Source: Tubiluchus corallicola
Lineage: Eukaryota > Priapulida > Priapulimorpha > Priapulimorphida > Tubiluchidae
Direction of reading: 5' to 3'
Assembly: GCA_030141605.1 (NCBI GenBank)
Contig: JAQGDQ010000212.1
Coordinates: forward strand, 144,813-208,812
DNA: 64,000 nt
Under the pieces are notes generated by a model. That model searched no databases and had not been told where the DNA came from. It saw nothing but the letters and a program-made list of their open reading frames with translations. Below are positions 25,081-37,960 of the stretch, one piece after another (position 1 is the first letter of the stretch; every line of letters starts with the position of its first letter). Made by a program: the position numbers and the translations under genes.

Positions 25081-25430
25081 TGAGCGACCATCAAGCTTGA
25101 GGGGCCTTCAAACTTTGCCAACTTTTGGTAAAAAAAACGATGTTTTTTTCACTTCGGTTGTGCTGAAATATGTGCCGATTTGGTTTGCAATAAATAGCAA
25201 AATAATGGCATTTCTAAAGGAATATTTTTATTGATAAACAAAAGATATTCATTGTGGTTTATTTAAAGATTTTGTAATGCTCACTTCAAGATTTGTAAAT
25301 GTCGCTAAAACATTACCTCGAAGTAAAAATATTCAAGAGGAGTCGGTCGACTTCTGAGGAGGAGGGGTGCATAATTTCATTAGCCTAGAGTCCCAGAACG
25401 TCATAATCTGGTCCTCGTTTTAATATCTAA
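25080..25430 (+). repeat. Dispersed repeat family G, copy 1
   Basis: Matches 50110-50420 in inverted orientation: a GGGGCCTTCAAACTTTGCCA-like start, a GCCGATTTGGTTTGCAATAA block and an ATTTCATTAGCCTAGAG-like end. Confidence 0.55.
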
Positions 25431-26630
25431 TAAATTGAAAGTTTGCTGATTTTATCGTTACTGATTTTAAATTTATGCACAGTTTTATAAATCGATTTGT
25501 GTATGTTTGTTTATTGAGCCACTATTACATACATTACATTACAAACAAATAAACACAACAGATTTAATGAACAGTGAAATAGATGTTTACTCGAGAGAAA
25601 ACACCTTTATAAAGAAACATTGTGTCTGGAATATACAAAACCATTAACAATTAATTCATAGAAGTACTAAAAATAGTTATCACAACAATATTACATAAAG
25701 TAGTAATAATAACTCTTTACACAATTGTATCTAGATTTTATTTAGACAATAACTGATTCCTAGTCTGAAAGCTTGATAATTTTGAAGAAAATCACTGAAA
25801 GAAAGAAATAAATTAAAGTAATTATCGGAATCTCTCACCTCTCTTTTTCCTGCTCTTTCGTATCCTGACCGGACATAGGAACGCCATATTGGAGCCTCTT
25901 TTGTCAGTTCAGATGCTTGGCACACACTCGACCAGTATCCGTCACGACGGAACAGTTAAAAACACGAATGTAACCGGTTCCACCTCTTTTCACACCGAGT
26001 ATCTCTCGCAAGAAGATGTTGCTCGAATTTTCACCTCAAATTTTCCATGATGGCAGAAACGATAAAATACCTGGACGATTTTTGAAATGTTTCACTACGT
26101 GTGTTTCTTGTTCAAGCAGTAGGTAGAGATTTCTCTGTTCAAACATCACCGCGCTGCTCCGTTCCACAACAGTCAGCGGCCGCCCGTTTGCACACCTGTA
26201 TGTTAATTACCCTAGCTCGCGCATGCGCATGTCGGCCAGGCGCTAATTTAAAAGCAATTTTTTTGGCGTGCGAGCGGTTTTAGGTCATTGGGTGCAATCC
26301 GTGTAACTGAATGTGAGAGATTTAAATCGAGACGTTTTAGGCAAATTTTCAGAATTGCGTAACTTAATGCACAAGAGTCTTAACGCAAATTTATATAGTA
26401 TTATTCGTTTTTTTATTATTTACACTTGAAAATTCCACTGTTCAAAGGGATATTAAAATAACTGAGCAAAGCAAAGGGCACAGAGAAATTTATGTGTAAA
26501 TAATATAAAAACCTTGTGTAATTCCCCCCCCCCTTTTTCTTAGTACAACCTTTCAAATCCCTGCTGCATGATAAACTGCAGTGGGTGTTTGAAACATAGT
26601 GTTTTTCATCGTTTTAGTTGTCGATTATCT
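25431..26630. other. No gene seen
   Basis: The somewhat GC-richer stretch 25930-26280 contains CG dinucleotides and could be a promoter or 5' exon of something. No domain is recognised in either strand's short frames. Confidence 0.3.
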
Positions 26631-26634
26631 TATT

Positions 26635-26905
26635 TGAAAAAGCGTTTTTAAGACATGATGAACATATACTATGTAATGGTCATGTCATTGAAAATGAGGC
26701 CCAATGAAAGACAATTTATTTTAAATACTAATAATTAAACTTTTCATTCAAATAATTAACAGGAGCGATTTAAAAATATTTGCTTTTTTAGTAGTTGCTT
26801 TGTTTGTCTATAGTGTCATTATATTTCAAAATTGAAATTTTGTGTATGTCTTGTTTTTTCTTATATTGTATGTATTTTTGATACTATAAATATGTAAATA
26901 TTATA
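26635..26905 (+). repeat. Dispersed repeat family E, copy 2
   Basis: Second copy of the sequence at 1612-1885, with about a dozen small indels and substitutions. Confidence 0.6.
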
Positions 26906-29249
26906 ATAACTAAACACAAAAGCTTTGATTGTATAAAAAAGCTATACTAGAATAGAAAGTGTGAGAAATTTCACACACCACAAGGGTAGTTGCAATCTAA
27001 TAGTACTAGGATTACCATCTATAGGTTTACTAAATATCAAATTATTTTTGTCATTGTTTTTATATGATTTTATGCTTACATGATTTTACGGAACAAAGAA
27101 ATATTTATTCGCTTTTATTTGCTGCAGGACAGAATAGGGCAAGACGATACATCGCAGTACAGACCAGAACAGAACAGAATGGACCGGAACGGAACAGAAA
27201 GGAATGTAACATATCGGAACTGCAGGATACTGAGTGGAACAGAGCAGAATACAGCAGACCAGACACAATAAAACTGCTACCTGTCAGATAGCATTAAAAA
27301 CAATATATATTTCATAAATAGGTTAATATCGTGCTGCCGTCTATTGTTCGAAATATTACGAAATAGTTAACTAGTGTTTTCTGTGGTCAAAAGATGCCGC
27401 CATATGACTACCTGAAATTTTTCGTAGCTTCCCTGTGTACTAGAACTAGAAAACAAAACAGCCGGATGCTATAATACGCTCTATTAAGCAAAGACTGTAT
27501 TACATTTAATTAAGCCTAATAATTAGTGTAGACACTTGTTAAAATCAACTTTTATCAAACTCTTCGCTGGCTTACAAACTCACAAAATGTTAGAAACGTC
27601 GTACCTGCTCTTCGGCATTTCGCAGGGACGTATCAAGCTTCTCTGTACAACATTTTAGGCTGATAGTTCTGTCCCGCACTTTTGGAATTTAGAAAAGATT
27701 TACTCTGCCTCCTGTTTTAACAATTCTTATTACGTTAATAAGTACGTCGCCTATTTAATTTTAACTACATTATTTTAATATTGTTTATTGTTTATCACAT
27801 AAAAACACCATTACAATTATATAATAAGATATACTATATACAATTGTACAAACTGAAAACAAAAATTACTACAATTACTTGTTACTTAAGCAGTCAATTA
27901 TTAGTGAACAAATGATCTAACTGCTTGCAGCTGAGCTAAAAGCTAGAACTAAAAGCCCAACTGCAATAATTAATAGAAGACATTTCGAGATACCAGACTT
28001 CTCTCCCGATATCTAAAAGTGCACGCTAATTAAAAATGAAAATTACCCGATAATTAAATTAAATACAAGAATTACTTACAGTTCAATTAATATTAGATGA
28101 TTGTTTGACACATTTCCATTAACACGTTAACATAAACGTATGATTCATTATTTTAGCTTACAATTTATCTAAATGATGTGGAATATTACATGTGTTACAT
28201 AAGTTTGTTTAATGTATCCAAACTTTAAGTTTAAGATGAATATAATTAGGGCCTGTATATCAGCAAATTTTATGTGTTTAGCCCCAAATTATTCGAGGTC
28301 TGTTGGTCAAAATCAGGTGGCATTTTGATGGTGTACATGGTATATTTCTAATGTTTTAGGTAGATTAATAACTGATAGTTGCTTCATGCTACTGATGTAT
28401 TTATGTAGGACCAGTTTTCTATGCAAACTTGTTACATGCCTCAAATTTGCAGACCTTTTTTAATATTATGAGGCTAACTTCTTCTTTAATTCGACTTGCT
28501 AATTAATAATTTAAGCTATCTTAGTTAACTACTTGCATAAAGAAATTGTTGTCTCATGTTTAGTGTAGAAATTAGCTTCATGCTCAGCTGATTTACATAA
28601 ACACACTAAAAGGGCTATATCAGATACATAATTATGAACTGATGAGTGTGATCTTTTTATTATTATTGTAGTAATTATAATGTAGTAATTTCTAACTTCA
28701 GTTTTTAGCACTCCACTGTTATTTTTACTTTAACAAATGTGGAGAATCCGTTTTATTGCTGTGTTAGATTCTAGCTGCGTATAATCTATACACCTAAAAA
28801 ACTACATTGGGTAATTAAATTGACGGAGCTAGTTAAAGGTATATTGTAATCAAGCTTTGATTTGTCTGTACTCTGTCAAGTTATGTTACTGAATATAATA
28901 ATAAAAGATATATGAATATTATGATATATGAAAAGGTTAAGTGAAAGACAGCAACGTATCTCAACTGCAACCATCACGTGACCTGTATAAATTAAAGGTT
29001 TCTGCCACATAAGTTCAGTGACTTCAGTTGTTTTGCGTGGACTTTACTTAATTATGCATTAGTCTGTGCAAAGGATGATTTGCTAGCTGGATCTTGCTTG
29101 AGAACAAGAAAAAAGAACTAGGTAAGGTGCTAGACTGTTACTATTACAACAGCATGAGCTGTGAGGCGTTGTCTCAACATTTGACCTTTTCACGATCATC
29201 ATCAATCGCTGGAACTATGAAAAATCTTATTTATCAAATATCATTGTTC

Positions 29250-29250
<1 letters not shown>
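26906..29250. other. No gene seen
   Basis: AT-rich. A degenerate GGAACGGAACAGAA-type run is at 27150-27245. A CACGTGACCTGTATAAATTA stretch near 28976 looks promoter-like and could serve the LRAT-domain gene downstream, but this is weak. Confidence 0.3.

Positions 29251-29308
<58 letters not shown>
29251..29308. repeat. (AAT)n microsatellite
   Basis: About 19 AAT/TAA triplets without interruption. Confidence 0.97.
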
Positions 29309-29664
29309 TAAGTCGAACATTGGAGCAAGATATTATCAAGCACTGCAATATTGTAACACTGCAAATGTGCTAAAGGTAGCCGTAATGAAGATATAGGACT
29401 ATCATTCCACATATTCAGCGTAATCTAGATAACTCTGTCAGCCGTTTAAACACTCTCTGATACTAAATACACAAAACAGACGGTTCTCAAGAAAAAGTGC
29501 ATTTCCTGGAAGCCGCGTTCATTTATCAAATCTTGTGTCTGTTACCAAATACCAATGCTTGCTGTAGGCTAAAAATACACAGGCGAACGGGGAAAACCGA
29601 AAGTTACAGACATACTGCGCAGTGTACATTGTAGCATACATTTTAAACACGATGATTTATGCAA

Positions 29665-29674
29665 GTCACGTGAC
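29665..29674. promoter_or_regulatory. Palindromic E-box GTCACGTGAC
   Basis: Perfect 10-bp palindrome that matches the CLEAR/USF-type E-box. It lies 142 bases before the proposed start codon of the LRAT-domain gene. Function is inferred from position only. Confidence 0.35.
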
Positions 29675-29815
29675 TAAAGGTGATGCAATCAGTGGCTTGG
29701 TAAGGCAGCATTCAGTGAAGTTCAACTCTCAAAAGTTGATAAAGTTTCATCCTGATAACGTATTAAAATTGTGAAATTCAAATTCTGCTGTATAACACAG
29801 TTAAGGTTACTTATC

Positions 29816-29841
29816 ATGCCTTTGTTCCACACAGTAAACAG
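29816..29841 (+). CDS. LRAT-domain protein, exon 1
   Basis: A tiny coding exon: ATG and eight full codons (MPLFHTVN) plus AG of a split codon, ending at a consensus GTAAGT donor (29842). Joining to 31088 completes AGG (Arg9) and gives MPLFHTVNRNDLKPGDHIYV. That matches the family rule that a short leader runs straight into the L-K-P-G-D strand. The start is the first ATG in this frame; no other in-frame ATG fits the phase as well. Confidence 0.75.
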
Positions 29842-30394
29842 GTAAGTACAAGTAGTTTTTTAAATCTAAAAGTTACGATGCCGTTTTTAGGCCTATAAAT
29901 GGTGCGGATCAGTGGCTCTTTATTTCACTGTAACAGTTTATAATGATTGATGAGTTGGAGTATTGTTGTAATCATTCATTCATTCATTCGCTCAGCCTTT
30001 CTTTCTTTCCCTCTGCCTTTATTTTTTTCTTTCCTTCTTTTTTCTTAAATTTCATTCATTCATTTGCTTTGTTTATTTAATTCTATCCACCCCATTTCTA
30101 TATATTCTGTGGCTTTTTATCTTTCAGTACTATCATCTACAAATTTATCATCTGAAATACCACCTGTTTACAATATGAAATTCCAAATGAAAAACGCCCC
30201 AAAACGATTCATATTTTGAAAAGAGTCCGAAGACCGAACAACAACAAAAACCGAGTCTGTTTTCGGGCTGTGACTTTCCAGATATAAAGATCATACCAGG
30301 GAGTTTTAAAGCAAAAGAAAACACTTTTCATAAACAAAGTTTAAAAATTCGTTTTAGAATTTCATGTCACTTACATGCTGTCTTACTACGCACA

Positions 30395-30720
30395 GAGCTT
30401 ATAAAACTTGTAAATTTAAACTTCCATTTAAATGATGACTTTTTGGCACAGCCATTTTGACAATAAGTCGTTTGAAACGAGTTTAGATAAAATTTGGAAT
30501 AATAATCAGAGCATTCGTAGTCCACTGTTCACTGACTAAGCAAAAGTATAACGTACTTTACTTGTCAATAAGATCAATAATGGGTTTTTGGTGAGTCACT
30601 GGTGCATACTGGGATTGTGATACAGTACCGTTCTACCAGGTGGAACGAACTAGTTACCTAACTAGTTACTACCTTTCTAGTTACATAAGTCTTTCAAACA
30701 AATGTTATGAGCTGGAGTTG
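30395..30720 (-). repeat. Dispersed repeat family B, inverted copy in LRAT intron
   Basis: Reverse-complement match to 290-690: GTGAGTCACTGGTGCA and CAGAGCATTCGTAGT blocks in inverted order. It lies in the intron between the two coding exons of the LRAT-domain gene. Confidence 0.55.
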
Positions 30721-31087
30721 ATTACAAAAACATGGTGAATAAACGGAGATGCATTTGCGACATTACTTCATTTTTATTGCCAGTGAGCACAAAATAACAA
30801 AAACAAAACATCGGGGCTGTCATCCTCAACAGCCGACATGGCTTTCACCTCAATAACAACTAACTAACTAGGTCAAAAGCAAGTTACAGTACACAGATGA
30901 GAAGCCAACCTGGCGCTTAAATTAGAATCGGCAGGCGGGTCATAACACAAGTAAGAACAACGCTTTAATATAACTTTATAAGGAAAGTTTTCTTGGAATA
31001 TACGTGTATTTTAGAATTCCCTTTTCTTCCCCTTTGACATTCGGTCATACATCCGTATTGAAAACAACTAAGTCATTTAATTTCCAG

Positions 31088-31640
31088 GAATGACCTAAAG
31101 CCTGGTGATCACATATACGTATGGAGGAGTGTGTTCTATGCTCACCATGGAATATACATCGGTAACGATGAGGTTATTCACTTTACTGGACCCTGCAAAG
31201 AAAGCAAAAGAGAAGCACGCGTCTATCGCAATTCTTTGGACGAATTCCTACAGGGTGGAACATTGAAAAAGTACGAATACGACAGTTCGATTCTTGCGGT
31301 GGGAGCAAAACTTTCAGGCACCTGTTGCGTACACAAAAGAGATGATCCAGGAGACATTGTCAAAAGAGCTAAAGAGTTTTACGAAAAGCAAGATTATACA
31401 GAAAAATATGGCAAATACCATGCTCTAGGCAACAACTGTGAGATGTTTGCACTGACGTGCTGCCTGGGTGAAAAAATGAAAAATGACAATCCTAGGAGGA
31501 GACAAGAAATGCCAGGACCACGACAAGCAGTGACACCTGTCGTGGAGACGGCTACATACCCTTACGCTGCAGCGGTGCGCACGATGACTGCTACAGGCAG
31601 TTATTTGAACACTTCGTTATCCAAGCTATTTAAAAAATAA
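31088..31640 (+). CDS. LRAT-domain acyltransferase/phospholipase-like protein, exon 2
   Basis: With exon 1 this gives a 192-residue protein. The LRAT/NlpC-P60-type fold is recognisable. LKPGDHIYV is at residues 12-20. The first catalytic His is at 29 (HHGIYIG) and the second at 40 (VIHF). The nucleophile is Cys126 in the conserved NNCEMF. All three residues are present, so activity is likely. Relatives (LRAT, PLAAT/H-rev107) use a thioester on this Cys to move acyl groups between phospholipids and acceptors, or to hydrolyse phospholipids. Length fits the PLAAT group, but the usual hydrophobic C-terminal anchor is not obvious; the tail is Thr/Ala/Ser-rich and ends in KLFKK. The acceptor is TTTCCAG at 31081-31087. 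Exact substrate is unknown. Confidence 0.85.
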
Positions 31641-32230
31641 TAGATTTGTACAAAGTCGTTCATCAGCAGACTTAGCCAGAGTTTAAAAAAAGAACAATTA
31701 CACAGACTACAATAACAAAATATCTTTGCAAGAAATTCTAATGTCTGTGATACAAGTTTGAAAATAAGATAGTGCTCTTTCGAGACTCGTCATGGTAAAG
31801 TTAAGAAGTCAAACTGCCCTTAAGATCTCGAAAAATCTTCGTTCTTTTCGCCCCTTTTAGTTGATGAAGTCCCTGAAGGACGAAAGCTTCTGGGGAAAAA
31901 AATAAAAAAATTTTGAGATCTTAAGGGTTTTCACTTATACTATTTCTGATATAATTCTCCTTTTACAGAGTCAACTGTCATGATGAAAAAAATTCAGGTT
32001 AATTTTTTTATGTAAATTATTCAAACAAAAGTCAGTTATTGGATATTACAACATTTGTCGTGATTTGTGCATTTGTAAATGTTAGTACAAGTAGTTCGTA
32101 AAGTTTTGAGTAACAGTTCAATAACTACATAAAATAGATATTGCCAAATCTCTAGTCGGCCGTATTAGCCTAGCTACGGCTAATGTTTGTGTTGTTGTGA
32201 AAATGGATTTTAAATAAAATGTTGATATGA
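31641..32230 (+). other. Probable 3' UTR of the LRAT-domain gene
   Basis: AT-rich sequence after the TAA at 31638-31640, with candidate AATAAA signals near 31900 and 32214. No other gene is visible. Confidence 0.4.
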
Positions 32231-32324
32231 CATGACATGATTTTTCTACAAGTACTTAAGTTATCTCACGATGCTTTAACTTGTTAAAATACCCAATTTT
32301 TGTAGAATGTAACTGCTGTAATTG

Positions 32325-32445
32325 TATATATATATAGGGAGTAATTAACTGACACTAGAAACATGCTTCTTGTAGGTTTTTGAACAAAACGCCACACACT
32401 TACGTATGGTAATTAAGATCAATAAAGAATAAGTTTAATTGGTAT
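32325..32445 (+). repeat. Dispersed repeat family F, copy 1
   Basis: About 115 bp beginning TATATAGGGAGTAATTAACT, nearly identical to 48290-48410 and next to a TA run in both places. The high identity suggests recent mobility or duplication. Confidence 0.65.
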
Positions 32446-32492
32446 ACAGAAACATAATAATACGCGATCACAAACAGAACAACATACGAATA

Positions 32493-32808
32493 GAGGCTGA
32501 AGTTGAGTCAGTTGCTACAACATGAGGTGACTCACACAGTAAATCAGCTAGCTTGGCTGAAGTTGAGTCAGTTGCTACTACATCAGCTGATTCACATAGT
32601 AAATCAGCTAGTTTGGCTGAAGTTGAGTCAGTTGCTACTACACGAGCTGACTCACACACTAAACCAGCTATCTCGGCTGAAGTTGAGTCAGTTGCTACTA
32701 CACGAGCTGACTCACACACTAAATCAGCTATCTCGGCTGAAGTTGAGTCAGTTGCTACTACACGAGCTGATTCACAAACTAAATCAGCTAGCTCGGCTAA
32801 AGTTGTCT
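32493..32808. repeat. 60-bp tandem array carrying AP-1-type sites
   Basis: About 5.2 units of exactly 60 bp. Each unit has TGAGTCA (32504, 32564, 32624, 32684, 32744). Three units also carry its complement TGACTCA (32528, 32648, 32708), with TGATTCA in the other two. TGAGTCA/TGACTCA is the AP-1/TRE core. Several sites sit in GCTGACTCA, close to a Maf half-site. The frames through the array read as 20-residue repeats and show no domain. Confidence 0.88.
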
Positions 32809-32814
32809 GACTTT

Positions 32815-33385
32815 TCAGCTGAATTGGCTTAAAGAAAAAAATCAGCTAAGTCAGCTAATGACCGAAGTTTTGCTATCTAAATGATAAAAATGTTATCAAA
32901 CTGTTAAATTATGGAGACAAATTTTTTAAATAATCCGTGTAGTTTATACACAGAAAAAAACCTGATGTACAAATTCAAATAATGCGCTGCTATAAAAAAA
33001 GACTTGGATATATTGCAAATATAATTTAAATCCAACTCTTGGAGAGGCTTATCTTGATTACCGGCGAATCAAGACCAAAATACCAAAATGTTTCTATAGG
33101 TGTGGCTAATGTTGCCTATTTGTGTATTTAATTTTGAAATTTACCAGCTTTCTCGTTCAAAAATTTCTGAAGTTTAGTATCTCTGCCACGTTTGGTTTTG
33201 TTACATTTCAACCAGTGATTTGTCATCATCATCATCCAATGAATCACACGTCCAGGGACATGATTCTGCTCACCACCCTATGCCAGGACTCCCTACTCGC
33301 TGCAATGCCCCAAGTGGATTTATTTCTAAGGATCAATGCTAAAGTGTTTAAATCTTTCTGTGCAAAATCTAAGTATGTTAACATT
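32815..33385. other. No gene seen
   Basis: AT-rich; nothing recognisable. Confidence 0.3.
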
Positions 33386-33389
33386 TGTC

Positions 33390-33595
33390 CTCCTGCAGGT
33401 TTTTAGCTGGTTCTATGGCTTGTTGAAGAGCTATCTTCACTGGAACATCACGAGGTAGTCTAAGCATATGCCCAATCCATCTTAAACGGCGTCTTTTTAT
33501 TTTTCTTGTCCAAGGTTCTTCTTTTATTTTTCCATATAGATCTTTGTTTGAAATTTTCTTTGGCCATACAACTACTACAAGAATCCATGCTGATG
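33390..33595 (-). pseudogene. LINE reverse-transcriptase C-terminal fragment
   Basis: The minus-strand frame includes RRRLRWIGHMLRLP, a signature of the tail of RTE/Jockey-like retrotransposon polymerases, preceded by KIKEEPWTRKI. Only about 70 residues survive, with no catalytic domain, so it is a 5'-truncated remnant. Confidence 0.68.
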
Positions 33596-33619
33596 CTACC
33601 GCAACTACCACTACTACGC

Positions 33620-34440
33620 GCTTGAATCATTGCAGAGAGCAGGATGCCCAGCCATATAAGCAGGCGAACATTTAAGACAAAATACTTTAATTTAGATGAA
33701 AAATTAAAGTCAGTGGTTTGTTAGCACCACTACCGTTTCAGTGTCACGTGATTATCACAAAGAGCGAAAATTCTCGCAGCCCGCAAAAATGTCGGCTAAC
33801 TTGACTCCGAACACTGAACGGCTGACGCGACTAAAGCTGGGTTTCTTATCGGCTAGGTCGACTGTAGAAATAAACCGACTGGCGCTTAGCTGAAACGGCG
33901 CCGCTCTGGGCTCTACATATGAAGAGATGTATAGATAACGATAATTAAGTTGCAAGCTAATATAATAAAATAGCAACTATCACATTAGTGTAAATATTGA
34001 GACATAATTATTACAATTGTTGAAATAGGCAGTGATGACGTAGCAATTTAAACGTGACAACATTTTACTACTATTGTTGACAGATATCACTGCTGACATT
34101 CTAAAGATACAAAATTGTACACTTAGTATTATGAACAAAAATAATGATAATAAACATGTACAAATATAATAATAATAATAAACTAAACTAAAAATATAAG
34201 GTATGTGTTATTTAATTTAGGTTTCTTTTGGCTAAGCACTCCCAAAGGAAATTTACAAACGAAAGCTGTGTCATTAGTTCTTCTCAGAAATATTAATTTG
34301 TTTTCGTTTGACATAATTTAGTCATCTAGCATTCAAGCTTGAATTATAGCATTAATATAATAATAACAACTAATCCATCATATGTACCGGACCAATGTTT
34401 TTTATATATAGACTATATATATATATTGTAAGCACTCTAG
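33620..34440. other. No gene seen
   Basis: AT-rich; nothing recognisable. Confidence 0.3.
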
Positions 34441-34444
34441 CCTT

Positions 34445-35110
34445 TAAGCTACCAAGGTGGGGTAAAAAATTACCCTAGCTGTGTTTGTTCGCGTTTTGTA
34501 TATTGATGCATACGACGACAAATTATTAAACTAGTACTGATTAAATATTTTTCAATTTGTTATGCAACCATAACTCGCTTTTGTTGAAAACTATTATTCA
34601 TGTTTTTTTACGAAGCAAGAGTGCCGGATACTACCTAACTTGGAGTAACTTATCACCCCTCTTGGTCTTTTATGTAGGCAAAATTTTGGAGTTTACATAG
34701 CAGTATTTCTCTTTCTGGCAACGCCAAATGTTTACCTTGACACTGAAAAGTGCTGCAAAATTTCAATTGTGCAAAGTGACTTTTCTAACAATCTTCCAAG
34801 GAAAGACGAAATGGATGTCTCAGAATTAAACAGTGAACATCATTAGTCTATAATACGACACAGACTTGATAAACCACGCAAAAACAGTAGAGCATAAGCA
34901 ATATACTGTAGTGGTGGAATGCTTCCTTCATCCTTCCTACCCCATATATCTTCAACAAGTTGACCGAGAATTTGGCTTTGCACTACCGTGGGTACCTCTT
35001 TGGTCATTCTGTCCAGTTAAAAACACATAATAAGCAAAGTTTGTAGCGTAATTTGTTACCCCGCTTGGTCTTTATTGTGGTATAAAAACCCCCTTGGTCG
35101 GCTAAGGGTT
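34445..35110. mobile_element. Possible TIR element
   Basis: TTTAAGCTACCAAGGTGGGG at the left is echoed in inverted form near 35088-35105 (CCCCTTGGTCGGCTAAGG). A GGGGTAA...TTACC block is echoed at 35050. Ends and target duplication are unresolved. Confidence 0.3.
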
Positions 35111-36780
35111 ACGGGAAAGTTTATCGTGGCTGTCAGCGCCTGAAATGTTTTTGTAGAACTGAAGGTGCCAGGGAATGATTTACTCAAATAATGAAATTAC
35201 TGATAAGACTTACTATTTAGAAAAGCCTACGCCTTGTTTGTCACGTACAGAGGTAAGCTGTTTGTACATGTTGAGGCGTACTTATCAGTGTTATTAGCAG
35301 TTCATGTGATGAGATCTAAGTACACGAATGAGAGCTAGCTGGTTTTCCAAGAAGTGGTTAGTAACTAATAATAGGCACATGTTAATGTTATGAACAATCA
35401 CAGTTTGTAACTCTGAGTGTTTGGTCTAAGTTTCTTAGCTCGTGTGATTATACTTTTGTATACGTTTTATAAATAATCCACTAAACAAGAAATTTTGTAA
35501 AAAAAATCTTTAAGAAAATCAAACTCTGCACTGCACACTAGTAGCCATGTTCATTTAATAACAATGATGATAGCGGCTAGTTTGTAGTGCAGACGTTGGT
35601 TTTGTTGATAAAAATGTTACAAAGCTTGTTATATGATGGGTTATTTATAAAATGATGCTGTTCTTGTTATAAAGAATTTCAAAACTGTACCGTTGTACAC
35701 TTTTAAAGCATCTATGTATGGAAATACTTTACTAACATCAGTCCACAAGGTAAGCGGTAATTATAGTACATTGAATATATTGAAAAGTGATTAGCAGTCA
35801 AAGTACACTTGGTTTAAAGCGTTAAATATTTCTAGTCACTATTACGCATGCAATGCATGAGTTTCTTGACGAGCTTCGCTGTATGTCACAATCTATTATA
35901 GTTCGATCTATGATTCATTTCAATTCAAATTTTTATTTCAATAACTAAGACCATATAAAATACAAATATCCAATGAAATAAAATAAATACAAAATTACAA
36001 GAGTAAATATATATATATATATATACATCAAAAGGTAAATAAATTTGAGTTGCTAATTATGCAATAATTGTTCCATTTCACAAAAAAGCAAGATTTGATA
36101 AGTCTATTTTAGTTAACAGTAGCAGTTATAACACTATTGCCACAGTACAGTAGTGACCTATTTCGAACTTCTATATGATCTTCTTCGAATACGTCTAAAA
36201 CGTGGTAAAGATAAGTTTACGCACATACCAGAAGCACTGCCATCGTAATTTCAGCATACAGTTTTCTGATACCATTGTTGTATGCAATACGCAGTCTATT
36301 TATCATCCATTACTATAATTAATCCATAAAGACATACAGTAAACGTCGCAGCAGTAACACTTAAACAGCATGATTTTACCATCATCTGAACACATAGTAA
36401 ATGCCATATAGTCAATTTGTACAGCGACTGTATAGAAATTTTCAGTCGTGGTGGCAGCTGCCACACCCTTGGAAATTATGACGTAACTGGTGAAAATCAC
36501 AACTTTTCGTAAACGCCTAATGCTCATGCAAAGATATCACAAAATTAATTACCCAATTTTTTGTAAAAACTTCCAAACTTCCAATCGTCCTATGAAATAA
36601 GCAAAGTACTCATATTGTCTTTAGAAATCTGTTGTTCTTCTAAGAAACTCTCATTTTGGTTCCTAAAGGATGACACGGCGATGTAGTTTGACTGACTGAC
36701 TGCTGCTTTTCGTATTTTTATCCCGGTCTATCCTAGTCGTAGCAAGGCTACTAAAAAGGTTTTTCCTGAATGTGTGTAAT
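35110..36780. other. No gene seen
   Basis: AT-rich, with a short (AT)n run near 36010. The minus-strand open frame 36303-36527 has no known domain. Confidence 0.3.
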
Positions 36781-36783
36781 TCT

Positions 36784-37100
36784 TAAAGGTAAAGACAAGC
36801 CTGCTGGGAAGTAAGGCTTATTTTAATGTTTTGCAAAAATACAATAAACACTGTAATGTAATAGGCATTTACTAATAAACATGTGATGAGCAATCCGTGT
36901 AATTAGTACAATCGGTTTAAAGTCGCGTTTTTATTTCACACTTGAATGCTCCCGATTTGTCCAATCTTCCACCAATGACGTCGTCCATCAGCAGAACAAA
37001 AGCAGCACAATGTCAATTTCCGTCAAAACTTTTTTACAAAAAATTGCGTAACTAATTTTGTGTTATTTTTTCATGAACAATAGGTGCTTATGAAAAGTCA
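36784..37100 (+). repeat. Dispersed repeat family A, left-half copy
   Basis: AAAGGTAAAGACAAGCC start and a CCAATGACGTCGTCCATC block; here the CRE palindrome has one change. Confidence 0.55.
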
Positions 37101-37109
37101 TAATGTTTT

Positions 37110-37960
37110 TTCTGGCATTCCAACTCAGATTATAGAGTAGCTTTGTCGGGTGTACACTTGCGTGATCGTACACACTATTTTATTGGTACATTTTTGGTAC
37201 ATTCTACTTTGAAGAATCATAAAATAGCTTTAATTATGCCGACTTGTGGACGATTTTGCCGTGCAAGCACACATGTTCGTATGGCAAAACGAGCCTGAAG
37301 TTATTGTTGTTATCATCAACAGCCATTGTGCTGGTTGCATTGTAGAAAACAAATGTATAGAACCTCATTCTTATAACAGATGTTGACATGTGATGCACAT
37401 TTACATGTTGTTAATGAACTACTGTTGTTCGTACCTTGCAATGGCTCGAATTTGGTCATTGTTATCATACGCATTCATTACCTAAAACAAAATGATTCTT
37501 GACTAGCAAAATGCAGGTGTGAAAGGTAATAATGGGATGACACATTTACATTATGTTGTAATAAAGCTTGCCAAATAAATAAATTAATTAAAAAGACAAA
37601 CTACGTAGTATCAGAATGGGCCAGCGATTCTGCTGCTTGAGAATTTACATGTAACTCCTACAAGAACGCACCACTCAAAATTGAACTTATAAGACATTTG
37701 ACTTTTCTGCTACTGTTACTGTATGAACACAGACATAACTAAATGATAACAAATTTGGCACCAATGTATTCACGTGAATCTTGATTATTCAGTCATGCTA
37801 TTCGTTTAAGTACTTACAAGAGATTTGATTGGATAAAATTGAGAAATATACACTCTTTTTATGCATTCCAACTTTGCCTACTGAATAGCTTTGTCTAGTG
37901 TACACTTGCGTGATCGCACATACTATTTTATCCATTGCGTGCTTGCTATAGAACCGTCTG
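37110..37960. repeat. Pair of diverged direct repeats (family I)
   Basis: Blocks at 37115-37230 and 37860-37960 share ATTCCAACT and a TGTACACTTGCGTGATCG string. A related piece with TTCTACTTTGAAG and TTTGTGGACG-like strings is at 49686-49790. The 600 bases between them show nothing recognisable. Confidence 0.45.

Noticed and set aside
32553-32810. Plus-strand frame with AEVESVATTRADSHTKSA repeats as a possible repeat protein
   Set aside because: 60-bp array open in several frames on both strands; no start or splice site is convincing.
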